From Cannabis sativa (taxonomy: Eukaryota > Streptophyta > Magnoliopsida > Rosales > Cannabaceae): DNA of 64,000 bases. Location of the stretch: positions 71,878,600-71,942,599 of the forward strand of contig NC_083602.1 in the NCBI RefSeq assembly GCF_029168945.1, written 5' to 3'. Shown piece after piece: positions 11,701-23,219 of the stretch; the stretch's first letter is position 1; each line of letters starts with the position of its first letter. Both the position numbers and the translations under genes were made by a program. Under the pieces are notes generated by a model. The model was not told where the DNA came from, did not search any database, and saw only the letters and a program-made list of their open reading frames with translations.

Positions 11701-12833
11701 ATTCTAGAAGGCTTAGGCAGTATTTTTCTGAATCCGATGTTCAGGATATCCTTAATGTTCCAATTACTGGGTTCTCTGGAAAAGATGAACTTATTTGGTC
11801 TAGAGCTGGTTCAGGTCTTTTCACTGTTAAATCAGCCTACCATTTGGCTCTCTCTTACCAAGATATTCCATCTACTTCGTCTGTCACTAATTCCAGGAAA
11901 TTTTGGAATAAAGTTTGGTATTCTAAAGCTCCTCCCAAAATTAAACACTTTATTTGGAGAGTTGTGTCTCACACCATTCCTGTTGCTTCTTCTCTTTTTT
12001 CTCGTCATATTATAGATTCTCCACTTTGTTCTTTTTGTAAAAGTAATTCTGAGACAGTTCATCATGCTCTGTTGGGGTGTTCCAGATTGAAAAAGGCTTG
12101 GAAATCCTCTAGGTTTGCTGATTTTTATCTTAAATTTCAACATCTTGATATTACTGATTTTTTGTTAACCTCTTTTGAGATGTTAGATAAGGAATATGTT
12201 GGCATTTTGTTTTGCTTTCTTTGGGCATTATGGAATAACAGAAATAATTGCATACATCATAAGCATGCTATCCCTGTCTATGATACTTTTGATTGGAGTC
12301 TGAATTACTTTTTTCAGTATATGGATGCTCAGCAAAAAATTCAGCAGACTCATGTGTCGGCTCAAAATTCAAATAGGGAGTCGACAAGTACTTCTGGTTC
12401 TTCTTTACAGGTTTTTACTGATGCTGCCATTGATGTTCGTGGACAAAAGCATAGTTATGGTATTGTGGTGGCTAATGAGTCTGGTGCTGTCAAAGCTGGT
12501 GTGGCTAAACCTTGTATTGGGAGTATCCCTGCTGTTCTGGCAGAAGCTAAGGCCATTTATCATGCTATTCTTTGGGTGCAGTTACTTCATCTTCCAGTGG
12601 ATACCTTAAAGACTGATTGTAAAACTATAGTGGATAAACTTAATCATTGTAATTGGAATGCTAGTCCTCTGGATGATGTGTTAGTAGGTATTAAAAACTT
12701 ATTATCTTTCAGTCCTAACCTGAGAGTTGAGCATGTGTATCGAGAGTCTAATCAGTTGGCTCATTGGGTTGCAAAATTTGGGTTAGGACTAGATAATGAG
12801 ATTGTGTGGAATGGTTCTTTGCCATCCATTTAA
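8766..12833 (+). CDS. LINE ORF2 polyprotein: AP endonuclease, reverse transcriptase, zf-RVT, RNase H
   Basis: A 1,355-aa replicase open from ATG to stop. The N-terminal endonuclease that nicks the target has 'LSWNARGLGS' (residues 4-13), Glu in 'METRLS' (E36), 'GDFNSY' (about 137) and 'GSDHRA' (about 217). The reverse transcriptase spans about 455-780, with 'GLNAYFYQKNWD', 'ALKLDMAKAFDRVNW', 'GIRQGDPLSPYIFLLCAEGL' and the catalytic 'FADDSLIF' (about 690). A zf-RVT module with 'PPKIKHFIWRV' and a Cys/His cluster spans about 1,015-1,110. The C-terminal RNase H spans about 1,215-1,350, with 'VFTDAAID', 'LAEAKAI', 'TDCKTIVDKL' and 'SNQLAHWVAK'. All key residues of endonuclease and RT are present, so it looks enzymatically competent. 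Confidence 0.95.
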   Translation: MSLLSWNARGLGSTRAFRRLSLLVKNQQPSLLFLMETRLSVHAMDKFRVGLSFDHAFEVPRKFFGGGLMLLWKDCLDVNIINFSCNHIDCIITFPDNETFHFTGFYGSPDVSQRVFTWELLDKVYYNAPNLPWLIMGDFNSYLYYSDKIGSDHYNIVNMDNFSAFLSKFHLSPLPFIGNKYTWNNNTIFERLDWAIGSDSWFNSFPSAVLYHLPYYGSDHRALKVMVNPNVPNRNLHSPKRFHFENIWLENPDFYTTLNSAWSNNDSTLGAYPRFLHSQKASIDSLTSWGKSIRKDFKLRISYLQQDIERLQSSHHRDRDAISSIKHVQSQLDALLYKEEIYWRQRARVSWLKAGDRNTTFFHRYASKRKRNNAIPFLRDDNGNVASNLEDLSAFVTSYFEDLFHCNGCDPEAVNQILDCLGPPLEEMEIDFLQQPFTFEEVKKAVFQLSGDKAPGLDGLNAYFYQKNWDTVGNDLVNAVLDCLNNGVDFSEVNSTLIVLIPKKKRARSLKDFRPISLCSTFYKIISKVLANRLKLVLHKIISPFQSAFVAGRVIFDNILIAQEVVHAINGRKNGKNGWAALKLDMAKAFDRVNWHYLKSVMLHFNFPVSFVSLIMKCITTSNLSFLINGSITGSVKPSRGIRQGDPLSPYIFLLCAEGLSSLLCAHQNSGSLKGVAISRRAPSISHLLFADDSLIFCSADRESCTSLSQIFNLYSLASGQVINFAKSSILFSPNTPQDVRSLFFTTFDLEDRPFVSKYLGLPQCLARSKYQSFAFLKDKVLSVLTNWSGKWFSKAGKEILLKAVIQAIPAYAMACFRLPVKLCKGIETEMARFWWGSSGNNHKIHWKSWKKLCQSKCMGGLGFRSLIHFNQAMLAKQAWKIFKQPDSLLCRVLKARYFPNSSILEAVPGHNPSYAWRSILWGRDLMALGLIWKIGDGENILTIGDHWLPNNKYLCYKDDHVPPSPKLSFFISDSGCWDSRRLRQYFSESDVQDILNVPITGFSGKDELIWSRAGSGLFTVKSAYHLALSYQDIPSTSSVTNSRKFWNKVWYSKAPPKIKHFIWRVVSHTIPVASSLFSRHIIDSPLCSFCKSNSETVHHALLGCSRLKKAWKSSRFADFYLKFQHLDITDFLLTSFEMLDKEYVGILFCFLWALWNNRNNCIHHKHAIPVYDTFDWSLNYFFQYMDAQQKIQQTHVSAQNSNRESTSTSGSSLQVFTDAAIDVRGQKHSYGIVVANESGAVKAGVAKPCIGSIPAVLAEAKAIYHAILWVQLLHLPVDTLKTDCKTIVDKLNHCNWNASPLDDVLVGIKNLLSFSPNLRVEHVYRESNQLAHWVAKFGLGLDNEIVWNGSLPSI

Positions 12834-12895
12834 CTTGTATGCTTTGTATTGCCTGGTTCTTTTAATGAAGCACAAGTTAATTTCAAAAAAAAAAA

Positions 12896-12912
12896 AAATT
12901 TCACACATACAT
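12896..12912. repeat. LINE target-site duplication, right copy
   Basis: Matches 6,761-6,777 base for base. It directly follows the poly-A tail, whose last A residues may belong to either feature. Confidence 0.93.
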
Positions 12913-12991
12913 CGCAGGCTTTGTTAGCATCTTTTTAAAAACTTTTAATAATATTATTTCTACCCCTAATGTTTTTTTATTCTTTTAAAGT

Positions 12992-15237
12992 ATTAAATTA
13001 GAGTAAAATTTTCATACAAAATACCACTATAATATGGGAATCCCTTATTTATAAAATTCTTTTACAACACGTTACAAAACCGCTATTATAAAAGTAAGAT
13101 TACATTTCCAAACAAAAGAAAAGGGTTGATTTTGCTTCCCGGAGCCAAGACACCACAATTGATATGTACATTGCTGGGAGACCTCTAACTCATGGTCGAA
13201 CACAAATTCTAAACTCTTTACCTGCACCACGAAGCACCCGTAAGTCACAAGGACTCAACAAGAAAAGCTACTAAATCAAAAGTGATATAAAACACAAGTA
13301 GTCACAATGCGACATAATAATCGTACTCATAATTCATTACATGTTCAACATGAATATAAAATTTAACATCTATACAAACACATTATGAGAAAATGATAAC
13401 AACCCTTACTCACCAACTTTATTATCATAATTAACAGATATTCACTCATTAGGTGATCACACAACTAACTAATTGCCTTATAAAACAATCCTATTCTAAT
13501 GCTTCATAAAGCATCCTTACCACTCGTTATCCACGAGCTACTTATGTTACTATCATTGCCCGATAAAGCAACCGATAAGTAAGAAACCTATTCGCGGTTT
13601 TAAAGGAGTAATTACTCATTTCATTAACAGTAATGATCGTATCTTTATTCACTCATTAACTGTAATGACTGTATCTTTTCCTCAATCATAATCGACTCAC
13701 AAACAATAATAATCGTTCCGCATCATTACCTCGATCATAATCTAGTCACAAATGATAATAATCGTTCCTCATTATTACCTCGATCATAATCGAGTCACAA
13801 ACGATAATAATCCTCCTCAATATTACCTCGATCATAATCGAGTCACAGACAATAATAATCGTTTCTTACCAACACATTTAGCAGTGCATAAAGCTTTTCT
13901 TACCTCAAACCAATGTCTGGTGTGCGGGCTGATCTGGGTGGAACCATGCTCGACAATCCCAAGTCCTATGTCACGATAATGAAACTCGATTAACAACTTA
14001 TCCAATTCCCGAAACAAACCCTAATTCATAACCGGACTAATTCTAACTCTCCACTGATTCAAAATAGGCTAAACAATTCCCAAATACCCAAAACCAGGTC
14101 CTGAAAAATACCCCAAGCCAAAAATCAGGTTCGGGAAAAAACTAGAATTTCCCCCTGCTGGCCAACCGATTAACCGGTTCACCAGCACCCTGAAAAAAAC
14201 TGATTAATCGGTTTCTGGCAGGCATGGAAAATGCTGGTTTTTCACCCCGAAACCAAACTCGAGCTACACCAAACCTGCTCAAACCTTCCAGAACAGATTA
14301 ATAATATAAAGTCAATATACTCAAACACCCAAAACTCAGAAATACCTCAAATTAAACAAAACAACATGCTTGAATCAAAACTAGGTTCAAAAATCAATTT
14401 TTTCTCAATACATGTTTAAACAGCCAAAGTAATTATCAATTCACAACAAACTAACCTTAAATTAGGTCCAAAGATAGGTTTTAAGCTCCAGTTTATCCCA
14501 CAACCTCGAAACCTAAAGAAACCCTAACAACACCTAACTTAAAACCTTAAAAACTGAAAGAAAATGGATTGGAAAATTACCTCAAAGCTTAAGGAATCCT
14601 TAAACTAAGTTAAATTCTGCTAAAACTTGAAGAATTGGTGAAGAATTTTCCCCCTTGCAGCTGCTGGCCCTAGGTTTCGAAGAGAAGAAAAAGGAGAAGA
14701 GAGTTTAACCTATTTGATTTGCTATTTTCTTCCTTAATGATTTTCAAACTTAATTTGTTTAACTAATAGGTATATACATCAAATATAATTCCTAACTCAG
14801 CCCACTACTACAATATAAATCAAATAAAACAAACTAGGGTAAGTTGACTAATTCACCCTTAATTAAATGCTTAGGTTAAAATTAGTCCTAGGGGTATTTT
14901 AGTCATTTTCTAACTTTCTGATTTAACCTACATCTCAACTTTTAAACTTAGTCTGGTATAATTCCAATAAATCGTAACTTTTATCATCGTGACATTTCTA
15001 ACCACTACGCCGAGTTTTTACAGCCGCCAAATCTAAAAATATTTATTCTAAAAATAGTATCCACAATACCCCCATAGTCTGATAAAATCTCCGCTTTTTT
15101 TATTCATTTACCCATATTTCCCTAATTAACTCGTAATTAGTTTAAGTAAGATTATAATCCTACTCTAATGCACACTTAATCACATATTTAATAAAATATG
15201 TCCAATGAAATATCATTATATTTATTGGGATATTACA
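12992..15237 (-). repeat. Gypsy 3' LTR (left copy, outer end truncated)
   Basis: Homologous to 40,337-42,257 over its length and ends in the same 'ggatattaca'. About 107 bp at the outer end, present in the right copy (40,337-40,443), are missing here. It retains a segment of roughly 0.4 kb (about 14,614-15,040) that the right copy has lost. The two LTRs differ by many substitutions, so this element is clearly older than the copia insertions inside it. Confidence 0.88.
13680..13862. repeat. Tandem array in gypsy LTR, about 48-bp unit, 4 copies
   Basis: Units begin 'cctcratcataatc' and continue 'agtcacaaac-ataataatcg', starting near 13,680, 13,729, 13,778 and 13,826. The copies differ by a few substitutions and 1-bp length changes. 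The right LTR has three such units at 41,141-41,275. Confidence 0.85.
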
Positions 15238-15275
15238 ACTATCCCCTCCTTATAAAAATTTCGTCCTCGAAATTT
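15238..15275 (-). promoter_or_regulatory. Gypsy polypurine tract and conserved pre-LTR block
   Basis: On the minus strand an 'aaggaggggatagt' purine run abuts the LTR start TGTAATA, preceded by the 'cgaggacgaaat' block. This is the plus-strand primer site expected next to a 3' LTR and it fixes the orientation of the element. Confidence 0.8.
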
Positions 15276-15463
15276 ATTTAAACAACTCGGGTTACAGTTG
15301 CTGCAACTACGACTTTAACTTTCAAGTCACCTTTCAATCTTGTTGTTCTTCCACAACACTGTAACTAGCAATATAGTCTTTCTTTCGCAACACTTTCTCT
15401 TTTCTCTTTAAAAATCTGTACCGACTGTTCCTTATACGACAAGTCTGTTTGAAATTCAATATT

Positions 15464-15468
15464 CTCGT
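15464..15468. repeat. Target-site duplication CTCGT (outer copia element), left copy
   Basis: Five bases directly before the LTR start TGTTGGG; repeated at 34,690-34,694 directly after the LTR end CCAACA. This pairs two ends that are 19.2 kb apart. Confidence 0.93.
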
Positions 15469-16133
15469 TGTTGGGTTTTATGCCCTAAATAAAATTCATT
15501 TCAATATAATCAGATTTACTTATTAATATAGATCAGAAATAACATTTAATGTTGCATGGTTCACATGATTTATTTCATGATTATATGTACATAATGTATG
15601 AATTCGTCTGAAACCCTTTTTCACATACTTGATCCTGTTTATTGTGTTGTCAACATATTGGAAAGTAAACATGACTATGTGAATAAAGTTTCCTAGATTT
15701 ATCAGATACAGGGTTTTACTGATATGATGATCTACAACAGAGTTTACTTGCATTTGGAGAAATGCTATGTTCTTTCTAGAGCATTGGTTAAAGTAAAGCT
15801 CAGGTTGGATGCATGGAGTATGCATCGAAAGGGACCGATATTGAACTTTGACTTAGATTTATTAAACTTACCGTAATATCTATTCAAGTCAATATCGCCT
15901 TGATCCTAGATCAAATGATCTTAATCCTGTTATGATTAGGCTCAATCTCAAGAGGCTAATCGTGTTCTTTGATTTGTTAGTTAAGCTTACTTTTGGGTTA
16001 GGGTGATACATACATTTTGGGAACGCGGTAGTGCAATTGAGTGGGAGCGCTAACATAAACATGGAATCTATAGCTTCTATCTGGCGAATAGTAAGTAAAG
16101 GATGATCTCCTTCGAGCTTGACCAAACAAAAAT

Positions 16134-18042
16134 TGTTGGGATTATGCCCTAAATAAAACTCATTTCAATATAATCAGATTTACTTATTAATATAGATCAG
16201 AAATAACATTTAATGTTGCATGGTTCACATGATTTAATTCATGATTATATGTACATAATGTATAAATTCATCTGAAACCCTTTTCACATACTTGATCCTG
16301 TTTATTGTGTCGTCAACACATTGGAAAGTAAACATGACTATGTGAATAAAGTTTCCTAGATTTATCAGACATAGGGTTTTACTGATATGATAATCTACAA
16401 CACGAGTTTACTTGTATTTGGAGAAATACTATGTTCTTTCCAGAACATTGGTTAAAGTAAAGCTCAGGTTGGATGCATGGAGTATGCATCGGAAGGGACC
16501 GATATTGAACTTTGACTTAGATTCATTAAACTTACCGTAATATCTATTCAAGTCAATATCGCCTAGTTGATCCTAGATCAAATGATCTTAATCCTGTTAT
16601 GATTAAGCTCAATCTTGAAAGGCTATACGTGTTCTTTGATTTGTTAGTTAAGCCTACTTTTAGGTCAGGGTGATACGTACATTTTGGGAACACGGTAGTG
16701 CAATTGAGTGGGAGCGCTAGCATAAACATGGAATCTATAGCTTCTATCTGGCAAATAGTAAGCAAAGGATGATCTCCTTCGAGCTTGACCAAACGGACAT
16801 AAATGGTAGAGTACTCATTTCACATAAGCTGAAATATCATTTATACGGGGTCAAGTGTTTTAAGGATTAAATACATTGTAGGGTGTAACGGTAATCTAAT
16901 CCCTTTACAATGTAGATCATTCATATAGAGGATCATTGATCACATTAGGATTATAACAATGGATAACTAATGATGTGTCTATATGGTGGAACATATAGAG
17001 CATTCTATATACTGAGAGTACAATTCTAAGTTCTATGCGTGGATTCAACGAAGAATTAATAAGTTAGTGAATTTTAGTGCCAAATTCTTGATCTACTTAT
17101 TGGAAGCTCGGTTATATAGACCCATGGTCCCCGCACTAGTTGAGATAATATTGCTTGTAAGACTCATATAATTGGTTTTGATTAATCAATTATAATTCTC
17201 AATTTAGACTATGTCTATTTGTGAATTTTTCACTAAGTAAGGACGAAATTGTAAAGAAAGAGTTTATAGGGGCATATTTGTTAATTATGATACTTTGTAT
17301 GGTTCAATTAATAAATATGATAAATGACAATATTATTTAATAATTATTTATAGTTATTAAATAGTTAGAATTGGCGTTTAAATGGTTGAATTAGAAAATT
17401 GACGTTTTTGAGAAAATCAGGTGCAGAAAAGGTAAAACTGCAAAATTGCAAAAAGTGAGGCCCAAATCCACTAGTATAGGGCCTGCCACTTTTGTAGGAA
17501 ATTTAAACTGATATTTTCATTATTTTAATGCCAAATAATTCAAACCTACCTAGTGGAATGCTATAAATAGATAGTGAAGGCTTCAAGAAATTTACACTAA
17601 ATTTTTACACTTTTCTTCTGACACTTCTGATTCAGAAAAAACTGAGCCTTCTCTCTCCCTATCTTTGGACGAACCCACTCTCTCTCTCTCTCTTCCTCTT
17701 GAATTTCGAAATTCTTAGTGTATGAGTAGTGCCCACACACAGCAAGTGATACCTCAATCATAGTGAGGAAGATCGTGAAGAAAGACTTTCAGCAAGAAGG
17801 AGTTTCAGCATCAAAGATTCAGAGAAAGAGATCCAGGTTCAGATATTGATAATGCTCTGCTACAGAAAGGAATCAAGGGCTAGATATCTGAACGGAAGGA
17901 GTCATATTATTCCGCTGCACCCAATGTAAGGTTTCTTAAACTTTATATGTATTTAATTTATCGTTTTAGAAAGTTCTTATTTAGGATGTTAATAAACATA
18001 CTTGTGAGTAGATCTAAGATCCTGGTAAAATAATTTCCAACA
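16134..18042 (+). mobile_element. Solo LTR (copia-type, same family), TSD AAAAT
   Basis: 1,909 bp from TGTTGGG to CCAACA with no internal region. It is flanked by AAAAT at 16,129-16,133 and 18,043-18,047. It lies within, and in the same direction as, the 5' LTR of the outer element. A TATA box candidate 'ctataaatag' lies at 17,561, about 1.4 kb into the LTR. A solo LTR with intact duplication is the product of unequal recombination between the two LTRs of a former full element. Confidence 0.92.
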
Positions 18043-18361
18043 AAAATAAATGGTGGAGATCTCATTTCACATAAGCTGAAATATCATTTATACGGGGTTA
18101 AGTGTTTTAAGGATAAAATACATTGTAGGGTGTAACGGTAATCTAATTCCTTTACAGTGTAGATCATTCATATAGAGGATCATTGATCAAATTAGGATTA
18201 TAACAATGGATAACTAATGATGTGTCTATATGGTGGAACATATAGAGCATTCTATATACTGAGAGTGCAATTCTAAGTTCTACGCGTGGATTCAACGAAG
18301 AATTAATAAGTCAGTGAATTTAGGTTATAAATTCTTGATATGCTTATTGGAAGCTCGGTTA

Positions 18362-18366
18362 TATAG
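18362..18366. repeat. Target-site duplication TATAG (inner element), left copy
   Basis: Repeated at 28,234-28,238 after the 3' LTR end. The host LTR reads '..ggttatatagacccatgg' when the insert is removed. Confidence 0.94.
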
Positions 18367-20275
18367 TGTTGGGTTTTATGCCCTAAATAAAACTCATTTC
18401 ATATAATCAGATTTACTTATTAATAAAGATCAGAAATAACATTTTATGTTGCATGGTTCACATGATTTATTTCATGATTATATGTATATAATGTATGAAT
18501 TCTTTTTAAGTCCAGAACATATGGGTTGGTTAAAGATTATAGTGTTGTCAGCACAGTGGAATATAATCTTTATCATATGTTCAAAAGTAGATTCCCTGAT
18601 TTGTCAGAACACTAGATTTTGACTGACATGGTATAATCAGCGATAGGTATTCTTACACCTTGGAAAAGTGTTATGTCCTTTCCAGGACATTGGCAAAGTT
18701 TACCAGTATCGGATGTATGGAGTATACATTAGAATGGACCGATATTGAACTTTGAATTAGATTTTGAAACTTACCGTAAACATCTATTCAATTCAATATC
18801 ATAAGTTGATCCTAGATCACATGATCGAAATCCTGATATGGTTAGGCTCAATTTCAAGAGTATTATTCGTGTTCTTTGATTTGTTAGTTAAGCCTAATCT
18901 TTAGTCTGGGCAATACGTACATTTTGGGAACACGGTAGTGCAATTGAGTGGGGGAGCGCTAACATAAATATGGAATCTATAGCTTCTATTTGGCAAATAG
19001 AAGTAAAGGATGATTTCTTTCGAGCTTAACCAAACGAAGATAAATGGTGGAGATCTCATTTTACTTAGGTGAAATATCATTTATACAGGGTTAAGTGTTT
19101 TAAGGATAAAATACATTGTAGGGTGTTACGGTAATTTAATCCTGTACAGTGTAAATCATCTATATAGAGGATCATTGATCACATTAGGGTTATAACAATG
19201 GATAACTAATGACGTGTCTATATCGTGGAACATATAGAGCGTTTTCATATGACTGAGAGTGCAATTCCAAGTTCTAAGTGTGGATTCAATGAGGAATTAA
19301 TAAGTTAGGGAATTTACTTGGTAAATTCGGTTCGACTTATTGGAAGCTCGGTTATATAGACCCATGGTCCCCATACTAGTTGAGGCCATACTGCTTGTAA
19401 GACTCAGTTAATTGATTTTAATTAATCAATTATAATTCTAAAAGTTAGACTATGTCTACTTTATGAATTCTCACAGTTTAAGGATGAAATCGTAAATAAA
19501 AGGGTTTCTAGGTTTAATTATTAATTGAGAGACTTTGCATGTCTAATTAATTATTATTTTAAATGACAATATTATTTAATAATCTATTTTAGTTATTAAA
19601 TAATTAGTTTTGGCATTTAAATGATTAGAATTGGAAAAATGGCATTTTTGGAGAAATTGAAATAAAATTGAGGAAACTGCAAAATCCAAGTGAGGCCCAT
19701 ATCACCCTATGGCCGAGCACTCCCTTTGTGTTTCCCAATTATTATTTTATTTTTTAATTGTCATGTAATTGCTAATCAAAGCCTAGCTATAATAGGAAAG
19801 TGGTGAATCACACTAAATAAGGCAGTTAATCAATTACACAGTAAAAGAGGAAACTGTTTATTTGGAAAGTTGTGCTCTCCCTTTTCCCTATATAAAGCAA
19901 CCTTTGTGTCTCTTCTCATGCATGAAAAGCCACGAAATTAAGAGAGAAAAATAGAGAGAAATTTCGAAATCCTTGTGAGATGAGTAGTGCCCACACACAT
20001 CAAGTGGTATCTCAATCATAGTATGGAAGACTATGGAATTTCTGCATCAAAGAAGGAGAAAAGAAGATCCAGGTTCAGATCTTGGTGATGCTCTGCTACA
20101 GAAAGGAATCAAGGGCTAGAGATCTGAACGGAAGGAGTCATATTATTCCGCTGCACCCACTGTAAGGTTTTCTAACTTTATATGTGTTTATTTTCATTGT
20201 TTTAGAATTCATATTAGGTTGTTAATCCAACATACTTGTTAGTAAATCTAGATCCTGGTAAAATAATTTCCAACA
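18367..20275 (+). repeat. 5' LTR of inner element
   Basis: TGTTGGG...CCAACA, 1,909 bp. A likely TATA box 'ctatataaag' at 19,888 marks the U3/R boundary region. Nearly identical to 26,325-28,233. Confidence 0.94.
19888..19897 (+). promoter_or_regulatory. Candidate TATA box of the inner element LTR
   Basis: 'ctatataaag' lies about 390 bp before the LTR end, followed by a purine-rich leader. The same word occurs in the 3' LTR near 27,846. Confidence 0.55.
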
Positions 20276-20277
20276 AC

Positions 20278-20290
20278 TGGTATCAGAGCC
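20278..20290 (+). promoter_or_regulatory. Primer binding site (initiator Met-tRNA)
   Basis: 'tggtatcagagcc' lies two bases after the LTR end and matches the usual plant copia primer site complementary to the 3' end of initiator tRNA-Met. Confidence 0.92.
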
Positions 20291-20659
20291 ATGGTAATGA
20301 TTTACTTTCATGTAATATGAATTAAAACGATGATTGCATGTTTCTGTGTTGATTTGGATGGTTTCATGTTGGTTTATGTGCTTATGTGATGAATGTTACT
20401 ATTGTACGAAATTTTTCCATGAAATATATTTTTTCAATTTTTGAAAATATTTTATTTGGATTCCTTGTGAAAAATTGAGCAATTTTCGTTTTTACGGAAC
20501 TCGATTCCGATAAAAATTGAGAAAGATATGAATTTTGGAAGATTGGAAATCATGGTTGCTGCATGCAGCCTATCCTGGCAGTTCCCTACAAATTGCGAAT
20601 TTTTGAGGTTTTTTCCCCAAAAATCCAATTTTTTCATGGGATTGTTTCCCAAAATTTAT

Positions 20660-20783
20660 TTTTCCAATTTTAAATATTTCTAAATTGAAATGTTTCCAAT
20701 TTTAAATATTTTCAATTTGGAATTTTTCCAATTTTAAATATTTCTATTTTGGAATGTTTCCAATTTTAAATATTTCCTATTAT
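20660..20783. repeat. Short tandem repeat, about 35-bp unit, 4 copies
   Basis: The core 'tttccaattttaaatatttc' recurs four times with AT-rich spacers, early in the internal region of the inner element. The following 2.4 kb (to about 23,200) is very AT-rich, non-coding leader-like DNA without recognisable genes. Confidence 0.8.
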
Positions 20784-23219
20784 GGTCAGATTTAAAAATT
20801 TGTTAACTTCTTTAATATTTATTTATTATTTAATTATAAGATTAGATATTTTGATATTTAAGATATTTTAAATTAAAAGATAACTTTGTCTTTTTATTTA
20901 AAATATTATATTAAAATTATCTTATATGACAAATTAAATAATTAATAAATTTGAAATTAACATAGATATTTTTATAGATATACTTACCATAATGTTTTTC
21001 AAATTCAAAATTTTTTATTTTGTTAAATATTTAATTATTTATAAATTATAAGTTTAAAAATGATATTTTTTTTTTCTATATATATATCATTTTTTTCCTT
21101 ATTAGAAATTTATAAATCATATCTTAAATATTTAAATAACATAGATATTTTTGTAGAGATTTGAATATTGCTTAATTTGAGATATTTTGACATATAATTA
21201 TGGTAATTATTATTTAACCAAATCTATTTTAAAATTGGTTTATTTTATTAAATTATAAGATCTGAAAGTGATATTGGAGATTCTTTCCTTTTAAATCATT
21301 GATCTTATTAGATATTTAATTTAATTTGATTCAAATAAACCTAGATATTTTAAAATTAGTTTCCTTTATTTGGTTAGTTTAAGAATAATAATTTAATTAT
21401 ATTAATATCTTGATTCACATCTGTTACATGGACAATGTTTGTTTATTTATATTGTTTATTCAAAACTTTTTAACAAACCTATTATTTATCTGATCTAAAT
21501 TGCTATGATTAACTTGTTGACAGATCATGATCCAATGATCTGATTTTAATCATAGTCCAATTGACGATAGATCTTATAAATAATTTTTAACAGGTAAATT
21601 TTGTACTTCTTTCATCTGTGTAAACCTAGTAACATGATAGGGTCCATCCAAATCATTTGACCTGTGTGAGCCTATATGTTTGCTTTTGGGCTTAGATGCA
21701 TATAGGAAGCCCATTTAAGTTTTTACTAAGTAAATGGACTAGGTTGCTAAAATAAATTTTGACATAAGGAAATTTATTTAGGCCCAATTAGATTTGGGCT
21801 TATTCAATGAATAACAATTGTTTATTTTAAGGTTAAATTCCTCTCTTTTGGGCCTTGTGTGAGAGTTGGGGGCCATAGAAGTGGGTACGACATACTGAAC
21901 CCAGCTCCCCCTCACATGAACTACCCCAATTGTGAAGGCCCATTTGCCTTATTTAAATAATTGTATTATGTTAATTATATTAGTCTAACCTAATTAAAAT
22001 TAAATTAGCAACATAATTAACTTTTAAAATATATGAAATGTATTTTTCATTGTAATATTTTAAAGTTAATTTTAGAAAAATACTTAGTCAATGATATATT
22101 CTAGATAGTTATTTCTAGTACTAGTTATTATTTCTAATATTAAATAGGAAAATATCATTGATTGTAAAATTAATTGTCTCATAATTAATTTTGGTACAAT
22201 CTAAGTTTAGAATATTTTCCTAGTATTAAACTAGAATTAATAATTAAGTTTCCTCTTTACTTAATTATTTATTTCTTGAATTTAATACATTTAATTAAAT
22301 TGAAAATTTCAATATCTAAGTTGATTTTCATCATGATACTTTAATATTGTTATTTTCATGTTAATTAAAATTGAAAATTATTTTAAGTTTGGAATCTTAT
22401 TTCAGAATAACTTAAGTTTGAATAATTTTCAGAATATATTTTATTTTATTTTATTAATCATTTCCCAAAATTTCGAAATTACATTTCTTTAATGTAGAAA
22501 TTTTGAATTTTATTTGAAAAATAGATTAAAGTTGAAAATTATTTATTTAATTTTGGACCAACTTAAATCAGTGACTTTTTCATTTGATGGTTAATTAAAA
22601 TAAATGAACTAAAATATATAATAATTAGAAATTGAATTAATTAGTCTATGAAAAGTCTAGATAGTTGTTATCTGTTTTGCTTGAAGTATTTTTCTAGTGT
22701 ATTTAATTAAATAGAAAATTAATATTTAAGTTGATTTTTTAATCATGATACTTAAATATTTGAAATTTTTCTTAGATATTTAATTAAATAAGAAAATTAT
22801 ATTTTTTGTTGAAAATTAATTTTTATTAATTAATTTTGGGCCAACATAAAATTAGAGTAATTTTCCAGGATTTATTTTTATTTTATTTTAAAGCACTTTC
22901 GAAAGTAGTATTCTTATACAGTTCATTTTTCGAAATGCAATATATATTTATAGAAAATTAAATTTGAGTTGTAAATTAATTTAAATTAATTTTGAAACAA
23001 CTTAAATTGAATAATTTTCTAAATATTTATGGAAATTATTACTAAGATGGAAATAATTCATGTTATTTTCATATCCATCTAAGTATAATTTATAAATATT
23101 AAATTAAAATTTATATTTGAAATTTTTCATTCTAAATTGGAAATTTTAATTAAATAAATATATATTTAAAATAAATGGATTAAAATAAATATTAGAAGAA
23201 AATACAACCCTTCATTAAA

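Larger units (their letters stand above)
6778..12898 (+). mobile_element. Full-length L1-type LINE (non-LTR retrotransposon)
   Basis: The element runs from directly after the left target-site duplication to a terminal poly-A tract of about 13 residues, followed by a perfect second copy of the duplication. It has a leader (6,778-7,356), ORF1 (7,357-8,769), ORF2 (8,766-12,833) and a 3' UTR of about 50 bp. Neither ORF contains a stop or frameshift. Intact ORFs, a clean tail and an unmutated duplication point to a recent insertion that may still be mobile. It lies head to head with the carrier gene, its 5' end about 0.6 kb from that gene's ATG. Confidence 0.95.

Noticed and set aside
12992..12997. 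Target-site duplication of the gypsy element
   Set aside because: The left LTR has lost its outer roughly 107 bp, so no comparison with the bases after 42,257 is possible.
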